A stretch of 64,000 nt of DNA from Mantis religiosa (GCA_030765055.1 CM060951.1:52730246-52794245); one strand, 5' to 3'. Positions 46,981-59,319 are shown, counted from the stretch's first letter. Program-made: numbers and translations. The notes: generated by a model not told the origin, from the letters alone.

Positions 46981-48056
46981 TGTTTACAACAGGATGGATC
47001 AAGTTTGAGTTATTATAATAACAAATACGTAATAGTTTCAATAGCAAGCATGTGTCAGTTTTCAACCACTTTAGAAGCCATGCAACATTAGTTACTTCTA
47101 CGATGAAATATATCATGATTTTGCTTCCTTGGATGAATGTGCCTTTGGTAGACATTTTGATCGTTTTCGGATTGCTTAATTGAATTTTAATGGCGATTTT
47201 CATTGCCGAATCCTTATATGAAAATGAAGGCCTTTGGCAGCTCCTCATTAGCAGCCATTTCACATTCTTCCGGAAGAAAGTGGCTCCATCATCTGAAATG
47301 TTCACTTCACTCGAGCTCCCACTTCCTTTACAAGTCCGGAAATCGTTCCATATTCATCAAATAAACTTTCTGCAGCGAAATAAATTGTCATGTAAGTATA
47401 CAGTTTCTATATGAGACCTCTTTTGAAACAATGAAAATCCGATCTGTAACATTCACACAACTTTGCCGATGATTCTAAAAGCACCGAACTTTAAAAACGA
47501 ACTTTCTTTTTATTTATGTTATGTTAATTGTGATTAATATTTGAGAATAGTCTGTCTTTCATATTTCTTGTAGTCACAAGGGCATTAATGAAATAAATCA
47601 GTCCTAAGACACAATGAAATATTTTAAGTACAGAACACTGCGCTTTGAAATTATATTCTGATTTTATAAAGATAAAATGAAGCAGCTATACAAATATGAT
47701 CTGGAACAGGCTTTCAAAATAAGACAGGAGAGTCTTTTAAGTAAAAATGTTTAAAGTCACATCCTGCCCGAATAAATCAAATCTAACTCAAATCGACTTA
47801 ATTTTACATTTTAAATTAAGTCTTTTAAAATATTGGTTTAACTTCTACCATTAATGATTTTGCAGTTAAAAAGTTGTGAAATATTTAATAATTGACACTA
47901 ATATGTTATAAACATATTTCGGAAATGTTTAATGCTACAATATTTTTTAATTTGACATTAATTTATTATATAACGAGATCTACATTTTTGTGTAGAAGGT
48001 ATACGTCTATCTCTTACTGTTTACAGGTTATAAAATAATACATAGAAGGACATCAC
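46981..48056. other. No gene seen
   Basis: AT-rich. The 118-codon minus frame at 46949-47305 is not recognised beyond the LINE part. Confidence 0.45.
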
Positions 48057-48240
48057 AACCGATCGGTATGACTAAAGCTGTTTCGTCTGTGGCCTACATT
48101 CGGGAGGCCCAGGTTCGATTCCCGTGGCCGATCTTCCTGACCCATAGGTATTTTCTTGAGTTTTTCCGGGTCGCCAGGAAAATGGTGGGTAGGTTAACTA
48201 CATGCCCCGAATTTTCGGTGCCTGTATTTTAGCTCCATTA
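48057..48240 (+). mobile_element. tRNA-derived SINE, family D, copy 1
   Basis: Head ACCGATCGGTATGACTAAAG, box B CAGGTTCGATTCCCGTGG, then TTTTTCCGGGTCGCCAGG and GGGTAGGTTAACTACATGCC. The same body occurs in reverse at 57747-57935. Confidence 0.85.
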
Positions 48241-48360
48241 TCATTTCACATCATATCTCATCTGGTGGTATCTTTCAGGGCGGAAGTGTACGTGGGTGAT
48301 TCGGTGGTGTATGGCAGGATAATATGCTTTGAGTAAAACTTCCTCATCCAATAAGACGGT
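48241..48360 (+). repeat. Extension shared with the 57.4 kb repeat
   Basis: TCATCTGGTGGTATCTTTCA followed by GGATAATATGCTTTGAG is matched in reverse at 57370-57485. The sequence diverges beyond about 48360. On the minus strand it reads KAYYPAIHHRITHVHFRPER. Confidence 0.7.
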
Positions 48361-49489
48361 CTGCGTGGATCGTCTTCGGACCACAATCGTATGACTTGCC
48401 GTTTGTGCTAGCCTGCCGGGGAGTTTCCAACTGGTAAAGTATAGAAACACTTTACACTGGTAAAGTGTAGTGCCCTCTGTACTAAAGTGGCTCCTTGAGA
48501 TGTCACCTTCTGTCTCCTCTCTCCTCATCCTTTCTCCCGGAATGCCGCACTTTGGGACATAGGTACAATAGATCAAGACTAGTCGCAGTGCCGAAGCCCC
48601 TCGTAGTGCCGAGCTTTGAAACTCTATTCTCTTTACATGGCCAAGCGATAAAAAAGTACTGGAAAAAATAAATAATGCAAAGTTAAGGAAAATAGCGAGT
48701 AATACGTATCAAAATAAAATGCCAGGCATAAAATTCATTTGTTAAAACCTATCAGAACGGATACCTATCTTTTTAACAGACGTAATGTCACAGCTTGCAC
48801 AAAATTGATATTAAGAATTGTTTGCTTCTGTGAAAAGGTGTATTTTAAATCATAATGTTAGATGTGTCCAAAATTTAAAATAAAATAATTCAGTTACCCG
48901 CAGAAGAAAATGATTAGATAAAGGAATTTCAAATGTGCTGTACAAAGTGAATGACAGTGGATACAGAAGGTCCTATATCACATCAAGATTCTTATTCTAT
49001 GCCTGTTGTTTATATCGATTTTTTTCATCACCTTCGATACTTGCAGTTAAATGGTAGAAGATATACATATCTTCACTTTGGCATGCAGATTTTATCTTCA
49101 ATATTCCTCTGGTACTCTAACGTGACTTGAGATTGAAGAAAATACCTCGCGCATGGCCCAATAATAGGATTGCTAGTTAGCACTAACATAGACTGCCAAA
49201 TCTGGAGTGATTTAGTAAGTTAATTAACTTGTATGAGTGTAACAGGGAGAAACTTGAAAATAAATCTTCAACATTTTTCAAGTGAAATAACTTTTTGTGG
49301 TGACGGTTGCTAGCTTGAAAGTTGACTTAAGTTCTTGTGTAACGTCTGATGCACCTAACATTGCAACATAGGAAAAGGAGCACTTAAAGTTGGGCAATCT
49401 CCACATATCTTCTGCAGTTAACAGCCCCAGGGAGAAAGGTAGAAGAGAAGAAACCGCAGAAAGCTATGGACACTCAGGTAGACATGTAT
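48361..49489. other. No gene recognised
   Basis: GC-balanced to about 48640 with a local direct repeat of ACTGGTAAAGT, then AT-rich. Confidence 0.45.
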
Positions 49490-50060
49490 ATAATGTCAGA
49501 GGTTCTACTCCCATTAGTTTGGGCCCGTAGGACCAAGGACCCGGGCCTCTTTCGACCAGGGAGTTACCGAGCTGTCCCAAAAGGGCGCCCGGCGCCACCG
49601 TGGAGCTTTCCATAGGGCAAGATCTAGAGACTAACAAGCCCCCCCCCCCCATCTGGTTCTGTGGACTCAAGACCGGATGGAAGTGGATACGCCACTTACG
49701 CGCGCCAACTCCAAAATGGTAAGGCTACCGATATGACCTCGGTGGGGCCGCCTGGTGATCTAGCACACCTTCTACTAGCTATGCTGGCTAGTACGCGGGA
49801 ATATTAATGGCTTCCTTCAACCCCGTCCGGAGACGTACCCGATCACCCACGGGTATCGGGAACCACTGACCCTCGAGTCCAACCCAATCCGAGCAATTCC
49901 CAATCAGGGAGGGGCTCGAATGTTCGGCCCGAGGTTCCTCTAATAACGTCAGGGGTACCACAAGAGCTAGTGGTCCGCAGCGTCCGCACCACGGCAGCTG
50001 AAGGGGACGGATCCCCTCCCCTACATGGTAGACAGGCGATGGAGACGCTCGGAATTTCCT
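49490..50060. other. GC-rich island of unknown origin
   Basis: About 570 bp that are clearly GC-rich in AT-rich surroundings, with a C13 run near 49637 and blocks such as GGACCCGGGCCTCTTTCGAC and CCGTCCGGAGACGTACCCG. Short frames only (49464-49670, minus). It may be the 5' region of a retroelement or a CpG-rich fragment. No match elsewhere in the window. Confidence 0.55.
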
Positions 50061-51274
50061 AGCAAGTGTTGAGAGTTCTTCATCCTGCTGCCTCTCTTCC
50101 CCTACAACGAAATTTGCAGCTAAGCATTTGTGTAATCATTTAATTCGGTTGATATGAAGATACAAAATAAACCTTTATAGTAATAGTTTATGGAAGAGAT
50201 TTAAACAGAAAAAAGGCTAAATAATATTGCCACATTCCTGGTTCTTACTGTGTGTATCACAAGAAAATGAAAAGTAAACTGGAGTGTCAGCGAAAAGAGA
50301 GAAAATCAGAGAGAACCTTTTAAAGGTAATAGCACAATATTAAAGTAAATATGTCAATCCGTATCTTATGAAATGTTCAATGTATTGGAAACACTTCACT
50401 ATATTGGCTTATATGCAGCATGAAGACTTTGATGCAGCTAACATTATTTTGATCTAAATCTCCAATATATGACAATTCTTTTGGCCTAGATGCATATCGG
50501 ATAATACTAGCCAACTCTTGAAGAGAAACTGAATTTTCTTTCATTACTAAGCGATGCACAGTAGACCAAAGTCGCAGGGTTTCAATCTCAATTACATTGA
50601 GTTGCCTGGTTTAACTGCCGATTAACTGCCCCACTTGTTCAACTACTCTATAAACTTGATATTATAAAGAAAACTAGGATTATGCAAAGTAGGTATTGGA
50701 TGTTTGTTATACCAAATTTTATGTCTGTATGTATAAATTATGAGGAAATAAATTAAGCGTTTTAAATTTTAATATTTAAATACTAACCGAACGTTAAAGG
50801 TTTATGTATTTTTAACTTTATAGACTTTTAAAGTTCTTCATATGATGTATTTTAAATGCATATAAAATTATTTCCTAACCTTCGCACTATGTAAGTAAAT
50901 AACAGAAAAGTTTACGAACATGAAGCTAAAGTCATGTGTACGTTTGCAATCTGGTTCAAACTCTTTTCTCGGAATTTAATTATCTGAATCCATTTGTCTT
51001 ATAAAATACATAATATTCAAAGGGAGGTAATCATGTGCCTTGGTTTGGAACACTTGGAATTCCTGTTTATCTCTTACAAGTTCTGATGCACTTAAAATGA
51101 CAGTCGTATTTGAAATAATAAAACTTTGTACTTAAAATACCTGTTGCTTTGATATTCTTGCATTTTCTAAAGGAACGATTTAGTGCCCTTCATGCCCTTC
51201 GATTTGTGAAAACAGCTGGTTGATATCAATGAAGGTATAAATGTTATTTATGAATAAATGAATGATTTATTGTG
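50061..51274. other. No gene seen
   Basis: AT-rich. Confidence 0.5.
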
Positions 51275-52148
51275 CACTTTCCAAAATTTTACAATTTACA
51301 GCTTTAGGCTACATTTATTTGTTGCTACCTTGGCTTACATGACACCCTGGTCTTCTGCTCTGCCAGTTAGCTCTTAACCTGCATGCCTCCTTGTTGCTTA
51401 ATTAGCTCCATGCTTCCCCCAACACCCCCCTCTTCCTTTCTTATATATTTACATTTCTGGCCCATTTTCTTTTACTTTCTGCAAGAACTCATCAATACTT
51501 CTTACGTTCTTTTCCTCCTTTCCCGTTAGCATTTTATAGCTACTATCATCTTCCTTACTTTCACCCATTTTTCCTCCCAAATCTCTTTTCTCCACATTGC
51601 AACCTCCTCGCATTCTATTACATATGCTTTCTTTTCCCTCACAGAATTCACAAATTCCCTTTTCTCTACCTCTTATCCCTCTTAGAAATATTGTTCCTCT
51701 TCTCATCCAAGCTAACCCTTCTCTTTTGTGCCTATTGCAGTAATCCACACATACTTTTTGTCCCCAATTTCTTTTTATTTGCTTGACTTCCAAATATGTC
51801 CTGCCTTTCTATATCTTCTATTCTGCATTTTACCAATTTACCCACAGCGATTCAATTCATTTCCTCTAATCTCCATGTATCTCCCATTCCTATTTTATTT
51901 TATATAATTCCTCCTATCTCTGCCACCAACTATTTGAGTCCTCTCATCTCTTTTGCTGTCTTATGCATAAATTCATAATTTCCCCTTCTGCTTTGGCTAA
52001 ACACCTTCACCAAAGTTTTATTATTCTTTCCATTATTATTCCATTTCTTCTTGTCTTTCCTAATTCCACTAAAGCTACTTCCTTAAGTGCTGATCTTGGT
52101 AGGTCTAGTAGCTCTTTACAAAACCTTCTGTATTTTGGTCCGCCGGTT
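51275..52148 (-). mobile_element. 5'-truncated LINE, family L, copy c
   Basis: Minus strand: RHKREGLAWMRRGTIFLRGI, RGREKGICEFCEGKESICNR and VRSIDEFLQKVKENGPEM, broken by frameshifts. The 3' end (AAAATTTTACAATTTACAGC in plus) matches copies a and b. It ends in an (ATTC)n-like tail at 51245-51270, and the 5' truncation is near 52148. Confidence 0.8.
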
Positions 52149-54224
52149 TCTTTACGTATTACTTAAACGTATCTACTTAAAACTTTTTAAATAATTATAA
52201 AAAGTTGTTATTTTAATACACTTTAGTAACGTCTTACTTTCCCTGTTTCAATGGCTGGTAGAACCACTTCCTTCAAACCTTCGTCATTGTCTCGTAAATG
52301 TGTCTCAAGTTTCTTTGCAATCGTACTGTGTTTTCTTCTAACTCATGGAATGTTTACTTCTTGTGTAAAATTATGAAATCTTAAAACTTTGAGTTCATGA
52401 ACTTTAATCGAAATTATAAAGGGAGTACAAATGCATATTTCTCTTAGTAAATTTCCATAAACTGTAAAGCTTATTTAAGTTCATACAAAATGTAAGTATG
52501 TGTAACATAAATGATCATTACGTTTAACAATGACCTAGAAGCGACAAGAAGGAGGCATGTAGGTATTAACTCGACCTTTTATTTAATGTACTCCTTGCCG
52601 AAGGCCCCCATTAGAGGAAGCAGAAAAGTGATTGGCATTTTGAAGCTGTCGCTAGTCCGTGCCAAGCTGACTCACCTGCCTGCCAAATTGCATCCCCTAC
52701 CGCAGTTTCCACCTCCTGCCCCACCCTGTCTTCCTTTTAGCTTCCCCTACCCTCTGCAAGAGAAATGAGATCTCCAAATAGCACACCCTTAGCTTCTTTT
52801 CCTTTCTCCTCTTTTTATCTGCATTAAATTTCACTAGAAATATTGATTCTATAGTTATATTTACAAATAGCATCTGAGTCATTTTAAAGAAATTTAAAAT
52901 TATTTCGAGTTAACTATTTTGCCTCACACTCTATGTGAACAATGAAATAAATATTTACATGATTCCAAAATGCTAAAAGTAGTAATGGAAATCAAATCTG
53001 TAAGCATAGGTGTTAAATTTGTCTTCTAGTAATTATTATTACCTTTGGAGAAGTTATGTTAATCCGATTTGTTATTAAAACAGATATATTAATATTACCA
53101 TGACTTATATGTCACTAAAGCATTACAACTATTATGGCTATTTTTCTTTTGCTATCGAATTTAATTATTGTTATAGTCGTAAGCTATAGTAAAGTGATAA
53201 GGTTATCTAACGGCCTATCAGGAGTTGACACTTCCATCTAAAATTCGGGAGAGACAGTAACAATGCCCCCCTCTACGTGGGGTCATTTATTAAAGCAAAT
53301 CCGGGAATCTAAAAAGCCGCCACTTATTACAGAGTGGACGCGAATGTGATGTAGCGATATCCTGGGTTTACTTTAAAGAACTATTATTTTGATTCCCAGT
53401 ACACCTGAGAATGCAATTTAAACGTAAGCATGAAAATACATACAGAGTGTTTCAACGAGCATATAGAAATAGTTTCATAGCTTCTATGTGACACATAGAG
53501 ATACTTTTTACTTGCAATAGAGCCGCACAAAATGCTCCTTAATGAGTGTTGATTCGGCAGTGACAGAAAAAAAAACGACGCGTGCCTCACGCTGACGGAG
53601 TTCGCAGGTATAGGCCACATGCTGTGCCGCGTGCTGTAGCTGTCTGTAAACATACCGACATACTGCGCAGTAGCTTGCTACTATGAAGAATTTCTTTGGC
53701 TTACGAAACCGCAATAAAGAAGTTATAGCTTAATTATTGCTTATAAATGTTTAACATGTTCCGGCATTCGGTTATAGCAGTCTATGATGACAAATAAGCT
53801 GCTAGACATATGCAACTTATACCTTTAAGAGGGAAGTTAATGTTAGCAAGATTTAGGATGGAAGCATTAAATGATAAACAGAACAGAAAACAACATCAAC
53901 GAATTGTAAAGTAACCAAAACTAAATGGCTTATACAATGAGACGAACATTTTATTTCACGTGTTTAATAACACTAAATAAAGTATTTGTAACTCAAAAGG
54001 AAACTGCTGATATTTACAGTAAGTGGTTGAAAGTATTGTACAAATAAGAATATAACAAAATGCTCTGAAGTTAAAAAAATAAATATTATCATTGATGCAA
54101 TATTTTTACAATCCATATTTATAATGAAACTAAATTAATGGTGCGTTCGTTGAACACCCTTCAGCTCTTCCATTCATCAAAACCATATCCGTAATTTCGG
54201 CGTTCGTATAGCGCTCCATATTTA
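52149..54224. other. No gene recognised
   Basis: AT-rich. A GC-balanced patch at 52590-52770 and minus frames at 53384-53714 are not assignable. Confidence 0.45.
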
Positions 54225-54470
54225 GGCCGCGCCGTGGTTCAGTTGTTAGATAGCTTTGCTCTCAACAAGACGGCCCGGGTTCGATCCCAGGCGACGGCAA
54301 AGTGAGATTTGTGGTGGACAACAAGGCGCTGGGGCGGGTTTTCTCCGGGACCTCAGGTTTCCCCCGCCATCTCATTCCACCGGTGCTCCATCTTCATCTG
54401 ATGTATCATCAGTGTCACCGCCTGCGGTGCCGTATGTATTAAAAGCGGGCGTTAAACACTACTCATTTCT
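54225..54470 (+). mobile_element. SINE family A, copy 2
   Basis: Head GGCCGCGCCGTGGTTCAGTT, box B GGGTTCGATCCCAGGCGA, and the same body as copy 1. No clear target duplication. Confidence 0.9.
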
Positions 54471-55206
54471 CAATATTGCTTGGATTTGCTATCTAAGTAC
54501 GCACATAATCCTCCTTGTTAGGACGGAATGTGTAGTTTTACACTGAAGAACAACCTTGTAACTGTCCGAGTTATGAGTCGACTTTTTCCACAAGTAACTG
54601 CCCTTTCCCCATTACTTGAACGGAAGGCTAGGGTCGCTGATAAAGAGCAAGGAGTAATATTTTTGTTTTCGTGGCCGATGCGTCCCAGTAACAACTTTTG
54701 AGGTTCGTACACCAGTGGTCCCTGCGCTGCCTAATCATAAAATCATGTAATACTTAAAGCTGCATAAAATTATACCTAACAGAACTTAGAAGCTTCAACA
54801 ATGATATTCGGACTAGTTAAATTATAAACTACGCAACGGCTATAATCGTTCAGTGTAGTTTTGAAACAACCTGTATATTGTTACATAGATTGCTAAATGT
54901 AATGTTAAATTTTCTTTGGGCGTTATTTATGTTCACATTGGTAATTTGACAGATTAAGGCTTATTCCTTCGAAGCTCATTTCCTTTCGACCAAAACCAGT
55001 TATTCAAACTTAACGGCATTTCCTGATTAGTGTACAAAAGCTGGTGCAGACACATGCTCATGGGCTTATGAGCACAGTTCGGTTTGCTAGAAGCAGCATT
55101 GACTAAGAATTCAGCACAAAGTTTAACGAGGTTCATTGCCTATGTAATGTTACAAAGTCTTCAGTAAAAGTTACATGTATCCATGTAAACTAAATGTGAC
55201 TAGAGT
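54471..55206. other. No gene seen
   Basis: AT-rich with unrecognised short frames. Confidence 0.45.
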
Positions 55207-55349
55207 TTCTCTTCTTCTTCTTCTTCTTCTTCTTCTTCTTCTTCTTCTTCTTCTTCTTCTTCTTCTTCTTCTTCTTCTTCTTCTTCTTCTTCTTCTTCTT
55301 CTTCTTCTTCTTCTTCTTCTTCTTCTTCTTCTTCTTCTTCTTCTTCTCC
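55207..55349 (-). repeat. (GAA)n microsatellite, about 47 units, at a LINE 3' end
   Basis: A pure TTC array in plus, GAA in the orientation of the LINE that it terminates. Confidence 0.92.
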
Positions 55350-56405
55350 TTCACTTCATGGATTAGGCTCTCGCCTGTTCCGTTTTCACAGTGTCTCCTT
55401 CCATCTTTTCCTCGGCCTCCATACGTCCCTCTTTCCTTTAGAACTATATTGGAAAACTATTTTTGGCAGTCTTGTGTCATCCATTCTTCCAACATGTTCA
55501 AACCATCTTCTTCTGTACCTATCCATTCTTGAGGTGATAGCTTCCACTTGTAATTCATTTCTTATATTTTCATTTCTGAGTCTATCTTCTCTTGTACATC
55601 CTTTTGTTCTTCTCAAGAATCTCATTTCGCAACTTTGTATTCTGCTGATGGTTCTTTGTGTAGGTACCCAGTTTTCACATCCATAAAGTAACGTTGGGAC
55701 CGCCATGGTGTTATAAAGTTTTATTCTTGTTTCAGATCTTGTTTTATTCTTTAGGGTTTTGTGAATTGTTCCACAAATTGTTTGAAATCTCATTAATCTT
55801 TTGTTTGTATCTTTATCTTTCTCATTGCTGATTTCACACCCTAAATAATTGAAGGAGGATACTTGTTCCAATACTTTGTCATTAACGACTATTTTCGACC
55901 TTATTGGTATTTTGCCCCAGTTTGCAATATTTTTTACTTTTCTATTGATATTTCAATATTAAAACTTTTGCATATTTGGTTAAGGTGGTGTATCGAACGT
56001 TGTAGATCATCTTATACGTCATATGCATATAATAAAATATTTAAAATATTTCCTTGGGCTACTTTTATGCCTGCGTCGATTTTTTGTCTCCAATTTTGGA
56101 TTATTTTATTAACATAGATGTTGAAAAGTGTCGGTGACATTGGGCACCCTTGTCTGACTCCTTTGTTAGTTACAATTTCTTCTGATTTCTCTGTCTTAAA
56201 TCTTAAAATTATTTTAGTGTCCTCGTATAAACTTTTCACCACCTTTACCAAATGTCTTGGGTAGCCTTGTTCTTTTATTATGACCCACAGCTCTTCTCGG
56301 ACTACATTATCAAAAGCCTTCTGGAAATCTATAAATGTTATATGTGTCTGCAGATTACGTTCTATTCTTTTCTCCAGTATCTGCTGCAATATGAAAATAT
56401 TAGAC
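55350..56405 (-). pseudogene. LINE reverse transcriptase, RTE/CR1-like group
   Basis: Minus strand: LQTHITFIDFQKAFDNVVRE (motif with catalytic Asp), NKGVRQGCPMSPTLFNIYVN, then LLYAYDV, where the YADD active site is mutated. After stops come EQVSSFNYLGCEISNEKDKD, AVPTLLYGCENWVPTQRTIS and RMDRYRRRWFEHVGRMDDTR at the C-terminus. The order matches reverse transcriptase palm, thumb and tail. It is 5'-truncated near 56405 and ends in (GAA)n. The exact clade is uncertain. Confidence 0.85.
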
Positions 56406-57119
56406 TAGAGTTTGTGTGGATATTAGACATCCGTAAAGTGTAGTTGAAGCCTATTTTGCAGCTGACTTAAAAAGAAAATCCAATATGTTACGTTAATTTC
56501 TTTGTCTACTTCCTCCCTCGCCCATCTCTTAATTCATGTTAATCGAGATTGTCGTTTACACAAATAAAATGAATAAGAGTTCAACCAAAATAATGGAGAT
56601 TTCGAAAACAGTTAAAATAGATTGTGCATATTAAAGGGATCTGAACTTCTTGTAGTGCTTTCTATTACTGCTTATGATTCACTAGTTATTCGAAATTCAA
56701 TTCTAACAAGCACTTTACTGGTTTTTCACCGCATTCAAAATACATATTTAATTTGGCCTTATAAGTTTCTTAAATTCTTCATAGCCATTTTTGGAAAAAG
56801 AAAAAGGAAAAATATAAGAGATTCTCAATGTAAACGGTAGTTTAGAAAATGGGGAGCAGATGAGGAATTTAAATACCAACTTTTATAATTATCAACAGTT
56901 TTCATCTTCTTTCTCAAATAATGAGTAATAAGAGGTTTTACACTCCACCCCAAATTACGTTGTTGTGGTTTCATTGTAAAGCCATTTTCATCTAATGAAG
57001 TAATAACAAATAAAAAGCTATACATAATAATTTACTTTTACGTACTTCAAGTTTTTTTAAAGAAAAATGATATATATATATATTATATGTTAATGTGTTG
57101 ACTTGAATTCAAATCAGTA
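56406..57119. other. No gene seen
   Basis: AT-rich, with a short TA-dinucleotide patch at 57070-57083. Confidence 0.5.
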
Positions 57120-57483
57120 AGAGCTTAGCTCACCTAGGTACCAGAGGGGATTTGGTACGTAGGCCATCATGCTGGGCCCATTGATCCTATGCCCCTATAC
57201 AGCTTACTTGGATAGAGACCTTCCCAGACAGGCCAGGAAAACGAACCCGCTCCCCCACAGCGGGACGGCAATGAGCTTAGCAGCCGAGCCCTAATGATCC
57301 CAGGCAGGGGATCCGAGCCCCATAGGTCCCTGGCTGGTAGTCCAGAAATGGTCTCAGCAGAGGAACTGTGGCCGGCAACCGACCTACCGGAGGAGGAAGT
57401 AGTTTTCTTCAGAGCATATCCTCCTACGATGCACCGCCGAGACACCCACCGACACTTCCACCCTGAAAGAGATCACCAGATGA

Positions 57484-57485
<2 letters not shown>
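57120..57485 (-). repeat. GC-balanced repeat body linked to SINE D
   Basis: The right part (57370-57485) matches 48241-48360 in reverse. The left part (GGTCCCTGGCTGGTAGTCC and CAGCGGGACGGCAATGAGC) has no match here. Read on plus the shared part encodes FFRAYPPTMHRRDTHRHFHP, parallel to the 48 kb copy. Confidence 0.65.
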
Positions 57486-57486
<1 letters not shown>

Positions 57487-57515
<29 letters not shown>

Positions 57516-57746
57516 GTAATTTACGTTCTCCAACGTTAAGTCATCGGACGATGAGTGGAATGGGTCAAATGATGCTCAAATGAGCCCGGGGTCCATAGAG
57601 CTTAGAGTTATCCGACATTCGTCTTTCAGGATAAGGGAAAACCCCGGAAAAACCTTATCCAGGTAACTCACCCTGACCGAGATTCGAACTCGTGACCACT
57701 TGAACGTGAGGCAGAGACATGCTACCACCACGCTACCGAGGCGGGC
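57487..57746 (-). mobile_element. SINE family B nested in SINE D
   Basis: T29 (A tail) at 57487-57515, then GTAATTTACGTTCTCCAACG through the box B complement GATTCGAACTCGTGACC to the head GGCGGGC at 57746. It separates two parts that are contiguous at 48 kb (CCAGATGAG and ATATGA). Confidence 0.9.
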
Positions 57747-57935
57747 AGAGATGATATGAAATAATAATGGAGATGAAATTCGGTAGATGTAACTAACCTA
57801 CCCAGCATTCGCCTAGTGACCCGGGAAAACCCCCGGAAAACCCATGGGTCAGGTAAGTCGGCCATGGGAATCGAACCCAGGCCTCCCGAATGCGGGCCAC
57901 AGACGAAACCGCCTGAGCCATCCCGATTGGTCATC
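57747..57935 (-). mobile_element. SINE family D, copy 2
   Basis: Minus: CCAATCGGGATGGCTCAGGC, GGCCTGGGTTCGATTCCCAT, GGGGTTTTCCCGGG-like block and GGGTAGGTTAGTTACATC. Better box A and box B than copy 1. Confidence 0.87.
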
Positions 57936-58765
57936 CAGGTATGGTGTGGAACATAGCGAGATTCTGCAGAGTCATCATGTTTCAGTGCAATCGGCTGTAA
58001 ATACGAGGAAAATAATTCCGAAACTAAACTCCGATGTCACGTAGCGTGGGAAATAGTGAGAATGCGACATTTTTATTTGGACATGTAACGTAACTCAGTG
58101 TATGTTCGCCATACTAGCGAGAAAATCGTATTACAGCGCGTCCGCTCACTGTAACCATATGAAATGAGGGTCGAGCTAGAAAATTTCACCACATTTTTAG
58201 TGCATGGTAGTATTAGGTCTCATTTCGAAACATAAAAATAAATAAATCTGAGCCACATTTCGAAAAAATACCTCGTGATATAGTAACATCTCATGTTGTG
58301 CATTGTGTGCCAACAACCGACCCCACAGAGCTTGAAAAGTCGCGAAATTTAGATTTACTTTAAGTGGGATGGCTTTATCATCCACCTTACAGACCACACT
58401 TGGCGCCGATTGACTTCTATCTTTTCAATCATTTTTTATTTGTTTATAACTTAAAAAAAATTATAACACAATGCACCTGTATTTGGCTGAATTTTTATTT
58501 CGGATTATGCTGATAGTGAACGCTTAACAGCACGACGTTCGCCAGCGCGGCTGGACAAGCACTAAATTATCGACATAAACGTGGCAGGGATATCCCAACC
58601 TTTGCACTGTTTGTATCAAAGGAGGTTAGGTTCCAAAATTCCCTCGTCTAAACGAAACATCTGTAAAAATGCCGTATCTCATAAAGATGCTTAACCATCT
58701 TTGCTGCATTCATATCTCTATTACTTCATTAATTCGTCCACAGATATTAAAATATAGAAGTTTAA
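57936..58765. other. No intact gene; weak mariner trace
   Basis: Mixed AT-rich sequence containing the mariner scrap listed at 58290-58440. Confidence 0.45.
58290..58440 (+). pseudogene. Mariner transposase scrap
   Basis: YHPPYRPHLAPIDFYLFNHF resembles the HPPYSPDLAPSDFHLF block with the last catalytic Asp. Upstream CCAACAACCGACCCCACAGA could be a decayed DNARPHTA block in another frame. Heavily mutated. Confidence 0.5.
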
Positions 58766-58887
58766 AGGAAATTAATTGTTCTTTCACACTAGCCGTGTGT
58801 AGGACGCACTATGAAACGTTAGAGGCCAGACTGAAAAAATCAATGCCATAGCGGGGATGTGAAATTTAATGTCATGACGGCACGTTG

Positions 58888-58960
58888 GCCATGGTAGCTC
58901 AAGGGTTAGAGCGGCTGGACGGAGACCAGAAGATCCGTGGTTCAAATCCCGGCTATGGCA
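58888..58960 (+). pseudogene. tRNA-like domain 1 of C4
   Basis: 73 nt: GCCATGG...CTATGGCA with one G-U acceptor pair, D arm GCTC/GAGC, CTGG/CCAG anticodon stem with loop ACGGAGA, box B GGTTCAAATCCC. Confidence 0.6.
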
Positions 58961-59204
58961 TTGAATTTTCAGTCTGGCTCTACCGTTTCATTGTGTGTCC
59001 TACACACGGCTAGTGTGAAAGAACAATTAATTTCCATTAATTGTACCTAATAGTGGTCCGAACTATAAAGCCCGGGCCTTAAAGTACTTACAGCATAGTA
59101 AGTCGCCATTAAGGTAGTCGTCTCATGTGTTTATGAGAACTCCTAGTGGTTTACCGGGAAAAATATGAGTCAGGTGGAGAATTTAATGTCATGTCGGCAC
59201 GCTG

Positions 59205-59277
59205 GCCATACTAGCTCAAGGCTTAGAGCGGCTTGACGGGAACCAGAAGTTCCGTGGTTCAAATCCCGGCTATGGCA
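59205..59277 (+). pseudogene. tRNA-like domain 2 of C4
   Basis: 73 nt with the D arm kept (GCTC/GAGC). The acceptor is GCCATAC/CTATGGC and the anticodon arm is weakened (CTTGACGGGAACCAG). Confidence 0.55.
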
Positions 59278-59319
59278 TTGACTTTTTCAGTCTGGCTCTA
59301 CCGTTTCATAGAAGTTTAA

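Larger units (their letters stand above)
58766..59307 (+). mobile_element. Family C foldback tRNA-like retroposon, copy C4
   Basis: The 542-bp element lies between perfect 12-bp copies of ATAGAAGTTTAA (58754-58765 and 59308-59319). It has a reversed trailer (GGAAATTAATTGTTCTTTCA to about 58856), then a forward tRNA-like domain, trailer, full body, and a second forward tRNA-like domain. It is a partial dimer, intermediate between the one-unit dispersed form and the tandem array. Confidence 0.88.

Noticed and set aside
55175..55366. Open frame of mostly leucine
   Set aside because: It is the translation of the TTC microsatellite, not a protein.
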